From: CAG-1782 sp964418255
GTDB lineage: Bacteria > Bacillota > Clostridia > Christensenellales > DTU072
Assembly: GCA_964418255.1 (NCBI GenBank)
Contig: CAYQKV010000012.1
Coordinates: forward strand, 1-34,204
DNA: 34,204 nt
Reading direction: 5' to 3'
Positions 22,401 through 30,762 of the stretch are shown here, piece by piece. Made by a program: the position numbers and the translations under genes. The notes beneath the pieces were generated by a model. The model searched no databases and had not been told where the DNA came from. It saw only the letters and a program-made list of their open reading frames with translations. Within the stretch, counting starts at the first letter, position 1; every line of letters starts with the position of its first letter.

Positions 22401-24879
22401 TCACGCCGTCAACCGAGACTACGACGGTACGACCGCCGTCGAGGTTTACGCTGAAAGCGGAGCTACGGTCGGCGCGGTTTCGGGCGACGACGTATCCTTT
22501 ACCGTTTCTTCCGCGGTCGTATCTTCCCCCGAAGCGTCCGAGGAAGCGAAAGCGGTAACTATCCTCGCTTATTCTCTCAATTCCGACGATTACTATATCG
22601 ATATTTCCGAAATCGCGCCTATCGCCGTTCTTATAGGAAAGGCGACGCCTGCGTTTACCCCCGTTCCGTCGGAAGACACGGTTTACTCTTCGTCCGTTTC
22701 TCTTCCGTCTTTAAGCTATCGCGGCTCGGTCGACGGGGTTATCGAATGGCTGCCTCTTCACACCGACGAAAAAGGCGTTATCGACTTAAATTACTACGAA
22801 GTTTCCGCGGAAAACACGATTTCTTTCGGGTATGTTTTCACTCCGACCGACTCGGTAAATTATAAGACGTACGAAGGTTCGTTCCCCCTTAATTTCGTCG
22901 TAAAAGCGGCGTACGAAATAGAAGTTACTTACTTAGGTAAAACGGTTTTCGAAGCGTTTGAAAAAATCGACGTTTCTTTCCTATCCGTATACGCCTTGTA
23001 CAACGACGGCGACCGCGTTCTTCTTTCGCCAGGCTCGGGCGGATACAACGTTTCTTACCCCGACGAGCGCAATTCTTTCTATGCGGACGACCTGTTTTTC
23101 ACCGTTTCTTTCACGGCGAAAAACGGCGTTTTTTCAAAAGACGTAGCTGTAACGGTAAATAAAATCGTAATAGATTTGCCTGTTTCTTCCCCATCGTACG
23201 AATACAACGGGCTTTCCCGCACTTATATTCCCTCTTCATACGTTCCCTCTCTTATGAGCATTTCAGACAACGTGCAAACGAACGCGGGAAACTACGCGGC
23301 GATTCTCACCCTCACGGAAACCGCTTTTATTAACTACCGTTTCGACAATGAAAACGGGAGAAAAGCGGAAGCCCCCTGGGCGATTACGCCGTTAAAAAAA
23401 TCCTGTCCTTTCCTCGAAACGAATTCCTACGTCTATACGGGCGACCCGATAGCTGCGGTAGTTCGCAACGATTACAACTCAACTTCCGATTTCTTTACGG
23501 TAAGCGGCGACGTATCGGCTATTGACGCGGGAGACTATACTCTGACGGTTTCCCTGATAAGCAAAAACTATTACTGGACTGAACTTAACCATTCCGACTC
23601 TCTCGTCTTTACCTGGAAAATTCTTCCCGTGGTCGTTACCCGTCCCGTTATCTACTATGACGCTCCGTTTGTCTACGACGGCGAAGTTCATTCCCTTATC
23701 GTCGATGAAAACCCTGCGTATACTTTAAGCGGAGACCTTGTCTGGACGAACGCTTCGTCCTACGTTGTTTATGCCGCGCTTAACGATGTAAAAAACTATG
23801 TTTGGGATAACCAAACCACCGAAACGGTTACTTTAACTTACGAAGTCGCTAAGCAAGTCGTAGCTAAACCCGTATTTACCACGACGTATATATACTCGGG
23901 CAAAGCGTATGCTCTTAACGTAAACGAACTTGCGGGATATTCGGTAAGCGGCACGACCCGCGCGGTCAACGTCGGGTTATATTCCGCCACTTTATCCCTT
24001 GAAAGCGAAAGTAACTGCGTTTGGTCGGACGGCGAAAGTTCGCCTTACGTCGTAGAATGGCGTATCTCCCCGATTTACGTTTCCCTTCCCTCGGTAGCGG
24101 GCACGTCGAGATATACGGGAAGCGCGCAGGAAGCGTTGATTACCGCGGACAGCGTATATTGCCGCGTTACAAACAACGTCGCAACCGTAGTCGGTTCGTA
24201 CGTAGCGACGGTATCTCTTATCGACAAGCGCAACACGCTCTGGGCTAACGGCACCTCTGACGATATATCTGTAAACTGGGAAATCGCGCCTGCGGTAACG
24301 GAAATTCCTTCCGCGCCCGAGAACGTACTTTACAACGGCATACCTCAGACCGCGTTTATTCCTATCGACTCTTCCTACGTCGTTTCGGGCAACGTTCAAA
24401 AGGACGCGGGCGTTTATACGATTACCGTAACCCTGCGCGACAAAGCAAATTACGTCTGGTCAGACGGGACGACTTCCGACAAGACTTTCGAATGGAAAAT
24501 CTGCCGCGTTACTCTTTCTTCGGACGGAGAAAGCTCTCCTCTCGAAGCGTATGCGGCGGGAACGCCTCTTTCGAGTCCATATAAAGACGGTTATACCTTC
24601 GACGGATGGTATCTTAGTCCCGATTTCACGGGCGAAAAAGTGGAAAGCATTTCGGAAATCGACGGCGATATAACGCTGTACGCTAAGTGGGTGGAAAATA
24701 AAACCTCATCAAACGGCGGTACGGAAACGGGCTCCAAACTCAGTGAAAAAGCGATAATCGGTATCGCGCTCGGCGGAGGCGCGTTCGTAATCGCGCTTCT
24801 TATTGTCGTACTGGGAATAGTTCTTAAACGGGGTTCGGGAGGCGGAAGAAAACGCCGCAATCCTCACGACATACTGTAA
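19474..24879 (+). CDS. Large membrane-anchored repeat surface protein (MBG/YDG-like, InlB-type repeat)
   Basis: The 1801-residue protein begins with a long signal peptide, cleaved probably after AAFA (about 39). Residues about 40-400 resemble the beta-helix part of adhesins and IgA protease-like proteins: DPYIISTPAELVYLSDLV, then FFGTFDGNGHTISHL, AGLFGYAVNAEIKNLIL and YAGGIVGFAEEGAITDCFS, which are GLUG-like turns. An immunoglobulin-like part follows at about 500-590, then MBG/YDG-type domains marked by YDGKNHSA, KIYDFSTAF and RDYDGTTAVEV, and six tandem units of 75-80 residues. One Listeria-Bacteroides (InlB-type) repeat, with GYTFDGWY and ITLYAKW, precedes a C-terminal helix (about 1760-1784) and a basic tail. 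There is no LPXTG motif, so it stays membrane-anchored. The ATG at 19474 has no ribosome binding site. An adhesin or matrix role is inferred. Confidence 0.85.
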   Translation: MDKNFLLRARTRLLIIVLFTLFALALTAALLPYNNAAFADETYFSSGSGTGNDPYIISTPAELVYLSDLVNSGTKRADGKMYSALAYRLNADLDMAGISFSPIGKSGASPSLSYYIEISDVVRSAPGLSGFWVSANFNSYFYVLEDGEYVKCSDTTSYAEYDEILFASTDFYYYYQFETAFFGTFDGNGHTISHLSVSEASDCAGLFGYAVNAEIKNLILENASVSGSSDAGIIAGNISSSVISNCAVISSSAVSVSPYSAGGVAAVLSPSIKYTADLGGYSYNEMEDYLYPYINTPRAQLVSNCAVIGGEFIGAYAGGIVGFAEEGAITDCFSSAAVTAEEGGFKGCLVGSLVSPSNASYCLGVSGSLFGKIETETEEETNFSHCIYPSDILSDALVDCSLTTENILTSATELLSDSWNVFENDGTTYYYPSPVSYARQNLTAYSVSIDGAQVALINSLTLDGAIYVLPDGSLDGYNFEYYEIGGVRKNAGETVSLSGDVSATLYRSLIAPISSDLTVEILRSNTVYSGEEFLAASSSYSDPYMREFTLQWYKLSPDGLTYSPVSSAHDALNLTRVSDSGSYFCRATVIADGNVNLVSENAVYVDSDVFDFIVSPKPATVDIYASSGGASSVPFTGSVYSIDFSRSFTGVISTDESAVSVSNYALTLNGAPSEARLANTYLATAAVSHPDYVFTVRNGEFTVTPVPISATLTGYNGLYDGKNHSATASDFTFVGSPSYKIEYSLDNETYFSDNFEFTSVTDSTVYVRITAPDHEPFVSSVSIVIAPLPVTVTAAESYEKPSKIYDFSTAFPVSSIDASHYTLSYGGDFDGTCPITVTSVTSLSPNCGDTVCTVVFAINDDNFVLTNSSVSIDAVIRQGTVSIVPKKSLSAVYRGGTDYINAIKSEDYEIISDSSVTPLIGVYSAVSDSPRVKLASSLTVKFSISGTNFVFENGTGEYVFEFSLTPKKLTVDPSLVHAVNRDYDGTTAVEVYAESGATVGAVSGDDVSFTVSSAVVSSPEASEEAKAVTILAYSLNSDDYYIDISEIAPIAVLIGKATPAFTPVPSEDTVYSSSVSLPSLSYRGSVDGVIEWLPLHTDEKGVIDLNYYEVSAENTISFGYVFTPTDSVNYKTYEGSFPLNFVVKAAYEIEVTYLGKTVFEAFEKIDVSFLSVYALYNDGDRVLLSPGSGGYNVSYPDERNSFYADDLFFTVSFTAKNGVFSKDVAVTVNKIVIDLPVSSPSYEYNGLSRTYIPSSYVPSLMSISDNVQTNAGNYAAILTLTETAFINYRFDNENGRKAEAPWAITPLKKSCPFLETNSYVYTGDPIAAVVRNDYNSTSDFFTVSGDVSAIDAGDYTLTVSLISKNYYWTELNHSDSLVFTWKILPVVVTRPVIYYDAPFVYDGEVHSLIVDENPAYTLSGDLVWTNASSYVVYAALNDVKNYVWDNQTTETVTLTYEVAKQVVAKPVFTTTYIYSGKAYALNVNELAGYSVSGTTRAVNVGLYSATLSLESESNCVWSDGESSPYVVEWRISPIYVSLPSVAGTSRYTGSAQEALITADSVYCRVTNNVATVVGSYVATVSLIDKRNTLWANGTSDDISVNWEIAPAVTEIPSAPENVLYNGIPQTAFIPIDSSYVVSGNVQKDAGVYTITVTLRDKANYVWSDGTTSDKTFEWKICRVTLSSDGESSPLEAYAAGTPLSSPYKDGYTFDGWYLSPDFTGEKVESISEIDGDITLYAKWVENKTSSNGGTETGSKLSEKAIIGIALGGGAFVIALLIVVLGIVLKRGSGGGRKRRNPHDIL
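23158..24507 (+). repeat. Six tandem 75-80-residue units inside the surface protein
   Basis: Each unit has the order: a proline-containing strand (such as VVTRPVIYYDA), a Y.Y.G or VYDG turn, a strand with SGD or SGN, an AG.Y..T.SL segment, then an aromatic NYVW-type motif and an EWKI-type end. The units are recognisable by protein pattern but the DNA has drifted, so this is old duplication and not a recent expansion. Confidence 0.7.
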
Positions 24880-24900
24880 CTTTACAAAAAGTCGGCAAAA

Positions 24901-24925
24901 AAAACCTTGTTCGCAAGGTTTTTTT
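24901..24925. terminator. Bidirectional terminator with TTCG loop
   Basis: AAAACCTTG (24901-24909) pairs with CAAGGTTTT (24914-24922) around TTCG, with A-run before and T-run after. It sits between the convergent surface protein and pyridoxal kinase genes. Confidence 0.85.
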
Positions 24926-24955
24926 ATTGCATTTGATAGCATTAAAAAATAAAAA

Positions 24956-25795
24956 CTAATCTTCGATTTTTGCGATAAAATCCGTGATTTCGGGAATTAT
25001 CTTTTCAAATTTTACGCCGTACAGGTGATTTTTATCGGGTACGGTTTTTTTGATAGCCGAAAGGGTAAGTTCCGCGGCGGTCGCTGCGGCTTTATCCGCT
25101 TCGCACCCTCGCATAAGCGCGCCGGTAAAACAGGAAGCGTACACGTCCCCGGTTCCGTGTCTGTTCCCATCTATTTTTTCGTGCATATAGTATTTGATTT
25201 CTTCTCCGTCGAACGTCGCCACGCCGATTTCGCCGTCGTTAAAACTTACTCCTTTAAGCACGACGTTTTTCGCTCCGAGGTCGCGTAGTTTAATGCAGAT
25301 TTTTTCGATATATTCTTTACTATGGTTTTTCTCGATATATTCGCTGTCGGTAAGTAGCGCCGCTTCCGTGAGGTTAGGAAGCGCGTAGTCCGCTCTCGCC
25401 ACCAGCCTTGCCATTTGCTCTACGAAGTTTTCGTCGAAACCTTTATACAGTTTTCCGAAGTCCGCCATAGCGGGGTCGACGATGATTTTTGCGTTTTCTT
25501 TTCCCAACTCGTTAAAAATTCGCAAAATATAATCAATCTGTCTGTCGTCGGCGATATACCCCGTATAAAAGCCGTCGAAATTTATGTTTTCTTTTTTCCA
25601 GTGGTCGATTATCGCGGGGAAATCGTCGGATAAGTCGCGGTAGGTAAAGCCCGTAAACCCGCCCGTATGCGTGCTGAGCACCGCGCTCGGCAGAATGCAC
25701 GTTTCTATTCCGAACGCCGAAATTATCGGCAAAGCGACGGTAATCGAACACTGTCCCACACACGAGACGTCTTGAATTGTCAGTATTCTTTTCAT
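24956..25795 (-). CDS. pdxK: Pyridoxal/pyridoxamine kinase (PdxK/PdxY type)
   Basis: The 279-residue cytosolic kinase of the ribokinase fold phosphorylates vitamin B6 vitamers to give pyridoxal phosphate in the salvage route. It shows the family's N-terminal ILTIQDVSCVGQCS, LPSAVLSTHTGGF (about 36-48), the YTGYI segment, IVDPAMAD, LPNLTEAALLT, and HGTGDVYASCFTGAL with the catalytic Asp of GTGD. It resembles the pyridoxamine kinases of Bacillota; PdxK or PdxY naming is not decisive. The ATG lies 7 nt after the stop of the BspA-like lipoprotein gene and has no ribosome binding site, so translation may depend on the upstream gene. The terminator at 24901-24925 ends the transcript. The pairing with a surface protein gene has no obvious pathway meaning. 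Confidence 0.92.
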   Translation of the reverse strand: MKRILTIQDVSCVGQCSITVALPIISAFGIETCILPSAVLSTHTGGFTGFTYRDLSDDFPAIIDHWKKENINFDGFYTGYIADDRQIDYILRIFNELGKENAKIIVDPAMADFGKLYKGFDENFVEQMARLVARADYALPNLTEAALLTDSEYIEKNHSKEYIEKICIKLRDLGAKNVVLKGVSFNDGEIGVATFDGEEIKYYMHEKIDGNRHGTGDVYASCFTGALMRGCEADKAAATAAELTLSAIKKTVPDKNHLYGVKFEKIIPEITDFIAKIED

Positions 25796-25802
25796 ATTAA
25801 AA

Positions 25803-28800
25803 TCAATAATCGAGTATTTCTTCGTACGCGTTCCAGTTGCGCCCGCTCGTCACGATTTCTTTGACTTCGTTCGAAGCGAACGTCACGGTTATTTTCGTTC
25901 CTCGTCCGTAGAACACGTTTTCTCCGAGGTCGGTTCCTTGCGTTCCGTACGCCTCGTTAAACACGATTTCTTCGAGATTTGCGTGTCCCGATAACGCCTC
26001 TTTTCCTATCTCTTTAACGCCTTTGACGAAGGTATATTTCTTTGCGTTGAGCGCGGCGAACGCGCTTTCCGAAATGAATTTCACTTCGAAATCGATAATA
26101 ACGTGCGCGACCGCTCCTCCGTCGGTCATAAGCAGGGTCGCCCCGTCGGCTTTTATTCCGAAATATTCGCCGCTTGCGTTTTCCGCGCCGTTTTCATCGT
26201 ACATCGTTTCGTCGTAGTCCGCACCGAGCGCGCCGGTGTAATACCCGAGAATAATACCCGTGTTTCTTCCCTCGTCGTCCGCGAACCGCAAGATTTTTAT
26301 TCCTTTCTTTGCGTCGTACCAGTTCGTTCTCGAAAACGCGTCTTTCCCGACAAACGCAAGGACTGCTCCGTCCGTCGCTTCCACTAAGGATATTCCCGTG
26401 CAGTGCGCGAACGCTTCTTCTCCTATATAATTCAATTTATTGTCAATCGTTATCTTTCCGTTTACGTTTCCGAACGTGACGAGCACCGCGTTGTTTCTGA
26501 ACGCCCGTTCTCCTATTCTCACGAGGTTTTCCGTTCCTTTTACCGACGTAAGGTATATTGCGTTCGCGAACGCGTACGCTCCTATTTTTTCCGTACCCGC
26601 AAGCAAGTTGTACTCGCTAAGCAATTCAAAGTCGACCGTATACGCGACGAGGGTCTTTTGTTCCGCCGCGCCGAATTCATACCCGCTCTTCATTCCTTTT
26701 ATTTCGGTAAACGGGCACGCTTCGTCCTGATAAATCGCTCTGTCGCTGTCGATAATCACGTAAGAAAGCTCTGTTTCTCCCTCTTTCGGCGGGGTTCTTT
26801 CAAACTTGACGAGGTTGCAATTTCTGAACGCTCCCTCTTCGAGGAAATATAGGTTGAGCGGCACGGTAACAGTTCCTATATACTGCGCGTAGTTATCGAG
26901 CGCGCCCGCTTTTATGCCTATTACGGGGTACCCGCCTTCCACTCTCGTGAAGTATTTTATACCGCCGTCGAACGTAGCCGTCGCCTGAACGTAAGTTCCG
27001 TTGCTTAAAACGAAATAGTTTTTATACGCCGTCGTCCAGTCTGTCTCCGCCGCCGCTTCCGCCGTTTTATCCAGATATTTATCTATCGAAGCGGGTATCT
27101 GCAATTCGAGATTGTCAGTAAGAATGGTTTCGGGCACGGCTCCCGCGTCGTTGGTCGTGACGTAGTAATAATCTTTGTTTTCTTCCTGTCCGTAACCTTT
27201 CGCGCTATACTGTTTCGAGTTTACGAAATCGACGAGAACGTATCCGTATTTTAATTCTCCTCCGTCGTAAAAACTCACTTCTTCGTACACAAGCCCTTCG
27301 GTACCCCTCGTTACGTCCGTCCATTTTGCGTAAAGCCGAACGTCGTTTTCCAGCGCGAAAGCGAGGTTCTCGAACTCCGTTTCGTAAACGTTCGTGTACG
27401 CCGAGTCGGTATAATAACCGCTGAAAGTGTACTTTATTTCGCTTATTCCGTTATATCCGTAAGCGTGGTTGAGGTCGATTGCCGAAGACGAATATTTCGG
27501 AGATTCTTCTTTGAGGTCGTAGTTTTCGTACGTCGTAAGAAAATCCGCGTACCGTTCCAATATCTTACTCACGGTAACGAGTTTCGCATACGTGGAAAGT
27601 TCTCCTTCGTACAAAGAGAAATTGTCGGTATTAAAATAGCTTAAACCTACGAAATTCGTATGTTTATCTCTGAATCCGTTTTCGTACAGGCTTGCGAGCA
27701 ACCCAGCGTAATTTCCGATAAATTCGGTAACGTCGCCTATTCTCGCCATAAGTTCATCCGTATACCCGGCGTTATCCAGCGCGGTTTTTATATTGTTGCC
27801 CCTTGCGGCGATATTTGCGTATTCTGTCGGGAAATCGGTTATTCCCGCCGCTCCCGCGTTGTCGAAAACGGTCAGATAATATTCGTATTCTCCGCCGTCT
27901 CCCGTCGTATAACCCGCGTAATCGTGCGCGTACACCGTGCTTACCGCGTTGCGATAATCGGCGGCAAACGCGTCGGTTACTCTCTTTATCGCGTTGATAT
28001 TATCTATTGTCCCGAAAGTCGTTTCGAGGTAATTTTTCAACGCCCCGAGGTAGTACGTTTGATAAAATTCGTTGCATTTTACGTTGTCGTAATAAATCTG
28101 TCCGCTGAGCGTGCTTTGCGTTCCGTCGCTTTTGCCTTTATATATCATCGACAAGTCGAAAATTTCTCCTACGGGGAGGTTGTACGCAATCGTGTTATCC
28201 GCCACCAGACACTCTTCGTACGGGTAGCCGTCCAGACCGAGTTCGGTAAATCCTATAAACGCCGTGCTTTGCGTTCTGTCGAATATCCGCACGTTGACTG
28301 TTTTCGTACATTCGTAATGCGCGTAATAATACGTAGCGGATTTTCTCGCGGTAAAATCAGTCAGTTCTTTTCCGCGGTAACCCGTTTTAAGATACAGACC
28401 GTAGGGCGAATCGTACCACCCGATAAATACGTACGGCGCGACTACGCCGTTTATCGATGCAGTCACCGTTTCGTTGGTAATCGGCGGGGTTATGCTTTCG
28501 TTTTCCGTATAGTATTCCTGTCCCGCTTTGGGATAAACGCCCGCGTTAATGTAATTATCCGTAGCGAAGTCGTAAGTATAGAAGAACATAACTTCGTACT
28601 TGCGGTTGTCGCTATCTTTGCAATAGAACGACGCGGCGTCGCCTATTTCCACGGTTTCCCCCGTTTTGAAATCGACTTTTTCCGAGGTAAAGCCCGCATT
28701 TTTATACCATTCCACCGTCCAGTCTTCTTCCTCGTTGTATTCGGGAACTTCGTTCGTGACGTAATACCCGCCTTCTTCCGACTGTTTCTTTACCGTAAGG

Positions 28801-30608
28801 TCGGTGTTTTCTTTAAGGAAAAGTTTTTCTATATCCGTCCCTTCAATCGAGGGGTTATATTCGTTTAGTCCCGCTTTTAACTTGAACGCGTTGTCGCTTA
28901 TAACGTACCCCGTGACGTCTTTTGCCGGGAACATCGTCGCCGTTCCGTCGATTTCGGGCGAATGTGGATAGCACGTCATATCGTAGATATTTATATCGGC
29001 AAGGTATTTTACTTTGAAAGTAACAAGCGTTTTCTGTGCGCCGTTTTCCTGCCGTACGAGTTTTACGTCGAAAGTCTTTTTGATATACAGCGCCTTAACC
29101 GTGACGTCCCCTCTTATTTCCGTAAGTTTTCCGTTGCGTATCGTCGCTATGTAATTGCCGTCCGTATCGTTAAGCGTCCACAAACTATCGGATTCGCCCT
29201 CGGGTCTTTCTTCGGGCGAAAGGAAAATCTGTCTTTCCTCGCTCCATATCATACCCGAACCGTTATAGAGTATTTCGTTTCCGTCTGTATCGTAGGAAAG
29301 ATAGCACCATTGTCCCGTGTATCCCACTATGCCGTTATCGTCGTACAAAAGCGTGGGAGAACTTATGTCGGGTTCCTGCGTATGTTCGGAAAAATCGAAC
29401 CCTGTGTTCCAGTCTACCGTGAAATCTCTCGAAGCGGCGGCGTTTTCGTACGTTCTTTCCAATTCCGGCGCGCCGTTTTTCAGGTTCGTTTTCGTCTGGG
29501 TCTCTTTGCCGTTGAAAATTATGATTTTATAAGTAAGTATGGTAAACTCGGGCCGTATCGTCGTATACGGCTCGGTAAGCGTAATCGTATTGTCCGCGGG
29601 CATTTCTTCGTACAGTTTTTCCCCGTCTTCGGTTTCGTTGTCCTCTGCGTGGTTGACGTAATAGACGAAACGGGACGTATACCCTTCTTTTTCGGGCTTA
29701 ACGTAAATGGTTCCCTCTCCCACGGCGAATTCCGTTCCGTAATCGAAAGTTCTCTCAACGTCTATCGTTTCGCCGTTGGTGTTTGCGTAAACGACTTTGA
29801 CTATACATTTTTCCACGGAAAAGTTTGCTTTGACTATCAAATCGACGGTTACGTTATTTGCGCTGCCGTTGGTTACGTTCCAGCCTATAAAAGTTTTCCC
29901 CTCGGTGACGAGTTCGTCGGGGTATTCGAACGCGTCCACGTCGATTTTTTCGCCGTAATGAATTTTTTCTTCGTAAATAACCGAATTGTCGTAGTCGTAA
30001 AATCTCACCGTGCATACGCGTTTATCTATCCATTTTGCGTAAAACGCGGTGTTTTTCGTCAACGTATAAGGTTCTACCGCCCGTTCGCCCCAGCTAAGTA
30101 TTCCGCCGTCGGAATCGAACGCCGCGTCGGGGTACCACCCGTCGAACGTATACCCTTCTCTTTCCGGAATCGAAAACGCGGTAATCGAAGTGCCGGCTAC
30201 GCTCTTTACGTCGCTCCCGCCGCGGGAATAAAACGACGCCACGAACTTGCCTTCCGCGGCTACGTCCACGACCTCGAACGTGTAAAAGCCCGTTCCGCCG
30301 TCGTAATTAACGGCTACGGTATGTCTGCCCGCCTGTTGAAATTTAAGTCTGTCCGTTCCCGAAATCATACTGTCGTCGAGTTCAATTTTGATTGTATCTT
30401 TATTCGTATATACGACTTCGAGAATTACGTCGCTTAAAATAATGTTGGTATCGCCTTTTAAGTACGCGCCTTCGGGCGCGGATATGACGGTGATGGATTT
30501 AACCGTAGGTTCTTCCGCCTCTTTTTCCGTACACGCAAACGCCGCAAGTGCAAAAATCGCTGTAAAAACGGCGAGAACAATTATTTTAAGTACGGAAATT
30601 TTTTTCAT
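25803..30608 (-). CDS. Very large BspA-like lipoprotein with InlB-type repeats
   Basis: The 1601-residue surface lipoprotein starts with a signal peptide and lipobox-like AFAC (Cys 26). Residues about 36-115 look like a bacterial Ig-like domain (VLEVVYTNKDTIKIEL ... HTVAVNY). A series of Listeria-Bacteroides repeats follows, the first at about 122-193 (GYTFDGWYPD ... AFYAKWID), with others around FIGWNV, FIGWYDSPYG and FSGYYTDSAY ... LYAKWTD. A helix-rich insert lies at about 845-1050 (bases about 27455-28075). The last 350-400 residues are LRR_5 (BspA-like) repeats: EEGAFRNC, IGAYAFANA, IGERAFRNN, IGEEAFAHC, ISESAFAAL, IGKEALSGH. The ATG at 30608 is preferred because AGAGG lies 6 nt before it; ATG at 30629 is the alternative. 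Adhesion or glycan binding is inferred. pdxK follows 7 nt later. Confidence 0.87.
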   Translation of the reverse strand: MKKISVLKIIVLAVFTAIFALAAFACTEKEAEEPTVKSITVISAPEGAYLKGDTNIILSDVILEVVYTNKDTIKIELDDSMISGTDRLKFQQAGRHTVAVNYDGGTGFYTFEVVDVAAEGKFVASFYSRGGSDVKSVAGTSITAFSIPEREGYTFDGWYPDAAFDSDGGILSWGERAVEPYTLTKNTAFYAKWIDKRVCTVRFYDYDNSVIYEEKIHYGEKIDVDAFEYPDELVTEGKTFIGWNVTNGSANNVTVDLIVKANFSVEKCIVKVVYANTNGETIDVERTFDYGTEFAVGEGTIYVKPEKEGYTSRFVYYVNHAEDNETEDGEKLYEEMPADNTITLTEPYTTIRPEFTILTYKIIIFNGKETQTKTNLKNGAPELERTYENAAASRDFTVDWNTGFDFSEHTQEPDISSPTLLYDDNGIVGYTGQWCYLSYDTDGNEILYNGSGMIWSEERQIFLSPEERPEGESDSLWTLNDTDGNYIATIRNGKLTEIRGDVTVKALYIKKTFDVKLVRQENGAQKTLVTFKVKYLADINIYDMTCYPHSPEIDGTATMFPAKDVTGYVISDNAFKLKAGLNEYNPSIEGTDIEKLFLKENTDLTVKKQSEEGGYYVTNEVPEYNEEEDWTVEWYKNAGFTSEKVDFKTGETVEIGDAASFYCKDSDNRKYEVMFFYTYDFATDNYINAGVYPKAGQEYYTENESITPPITNETVTASINGVVAPYVFIGWYDSPYGLYLKTGYRGKELTDFTARKSATYYYAHYECTKTVNVRIFDRTQSTAFIGFTELGLDGYPYEECLVADNTIAYNLPVGEIFDLSMIYKGKSDGTQSTLSGQIYYDNVKCNEFYQTYYLGALKNYLETTFGTIDNINAIKRVTDAFAADYRNAVSTVYAHDYAGYTTGDGGEYEYYLTVFDNAGAAGITDFPTEYANIAARGNNIKTALDNAGYTDELMARIGDVTEFIGNYAGLLASLYENGFRDKHTNFVGLSYFNTDNFSLYEGELSTYAKLVTVSKILERYADFLTTYENYDLKEESPKYSSSAIDLNHAYGYNGISEIKYTFSGYYTDSAYTNVYETEFENLAFALENDVRLYAKWTDVTRGTEGLVYEEVSFYDGGELKYGYVLVDFVNSKQYSAKGYGQEENKDYYYVTTNDAGAVPETILTDNLELQIPASIDKYLDKTAEAAAETDWTTAYKNYFVLSNGTYVQATATFDGGIKYFTRVEGGYPVIGIKAGALDNYAQYIGTVTVPLNLYFLEEGAFRNCNLVKFERTPPKEGETELSYVIIDSDRAIYQDEACPFTEIKGMKSGYEFGAAEQKTLVAYTVDFELLSEYNLLAGTEKIGAYAFANAIYLTSVKGTENLVRIGERAFRNNAVLVTFGNVNGKITIDNKLNYIGEEAFAHCTGISLVEATDGAVLAFVGKDAFSRTNWYDAKKGIKILRFADDEGRNTGIILGYYTGALGADYDETMYDENGAENASGEYFGIKADGATLLMTDGGAVAHVIIDFEVKFISESAFAALNAKKYTFVKGVKEIGKEALSGHANLEEIVFNEAYGTQGTDLGENVFYGRGTKITVTFASNEVKEIVTSGRNWNAYEEILDY

Positions 30609-30636
30609 ATAAAGCCTCTGCTTCTCCATTCTACGT

Positions 30637-30676
30637 TATATGTTATATAATAACATATATTTCTTTATTATGTCAA
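30637..30676 (-). promoter_or_regulatory. Promoter with palindromic operator-like site for the BspA-like gene
   Basis: Minus-strand TTGACA (30676-30671), 18 nt, TATTAT (30652-30647). A perfect palindrome with 10-bp arms (TATATGTTAT, 30637-30646, and its complement, 30650-30659) and a 3-bp centre covers the -10 box and the start site. A dimeric repressor could bind there; it could also fold at the mRNA 5' end. Confidence 0.6.
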
Positions 30677-30724
30677 GTAGGGGGCTTTTCATAATGCATA
30701 TACTTTTTCGCTGTTCCGAATTGA

Positions 30725-30743
30725 CGAAAAAAACCTTTTTTCG
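30725..30743 (-). terminator. Possible weak terminator of the hslO operon
   Basis: CGAAAAAA (30725-30732) pairs with TTTTTTCG (30736-30743) around 3 nt. On the minus strand the T-run is in the stem and lies about 20 nt after the stop of the 565-residue lipoprotein. The stem is AT-rich, so the call is weak. Confidence 0.35.
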
Positions 30744-30762
30744 GGTAAGAATTTCTTAAAAC

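Noticed and set aside
23158..24507. CRISPR array or DNA tandem repeat
   Set aside because: The repeated pattern is at protein level in a long coding frame; the DNA units are not identical and there are no regular spacers.
24780..24879. Sortase (LPXTG) anchor at the end of the 1801-residue protein
   Set aside because: No LPXTG-like motif precedes the C-terminal helix; the end is only a membrane segment and a basic tail.
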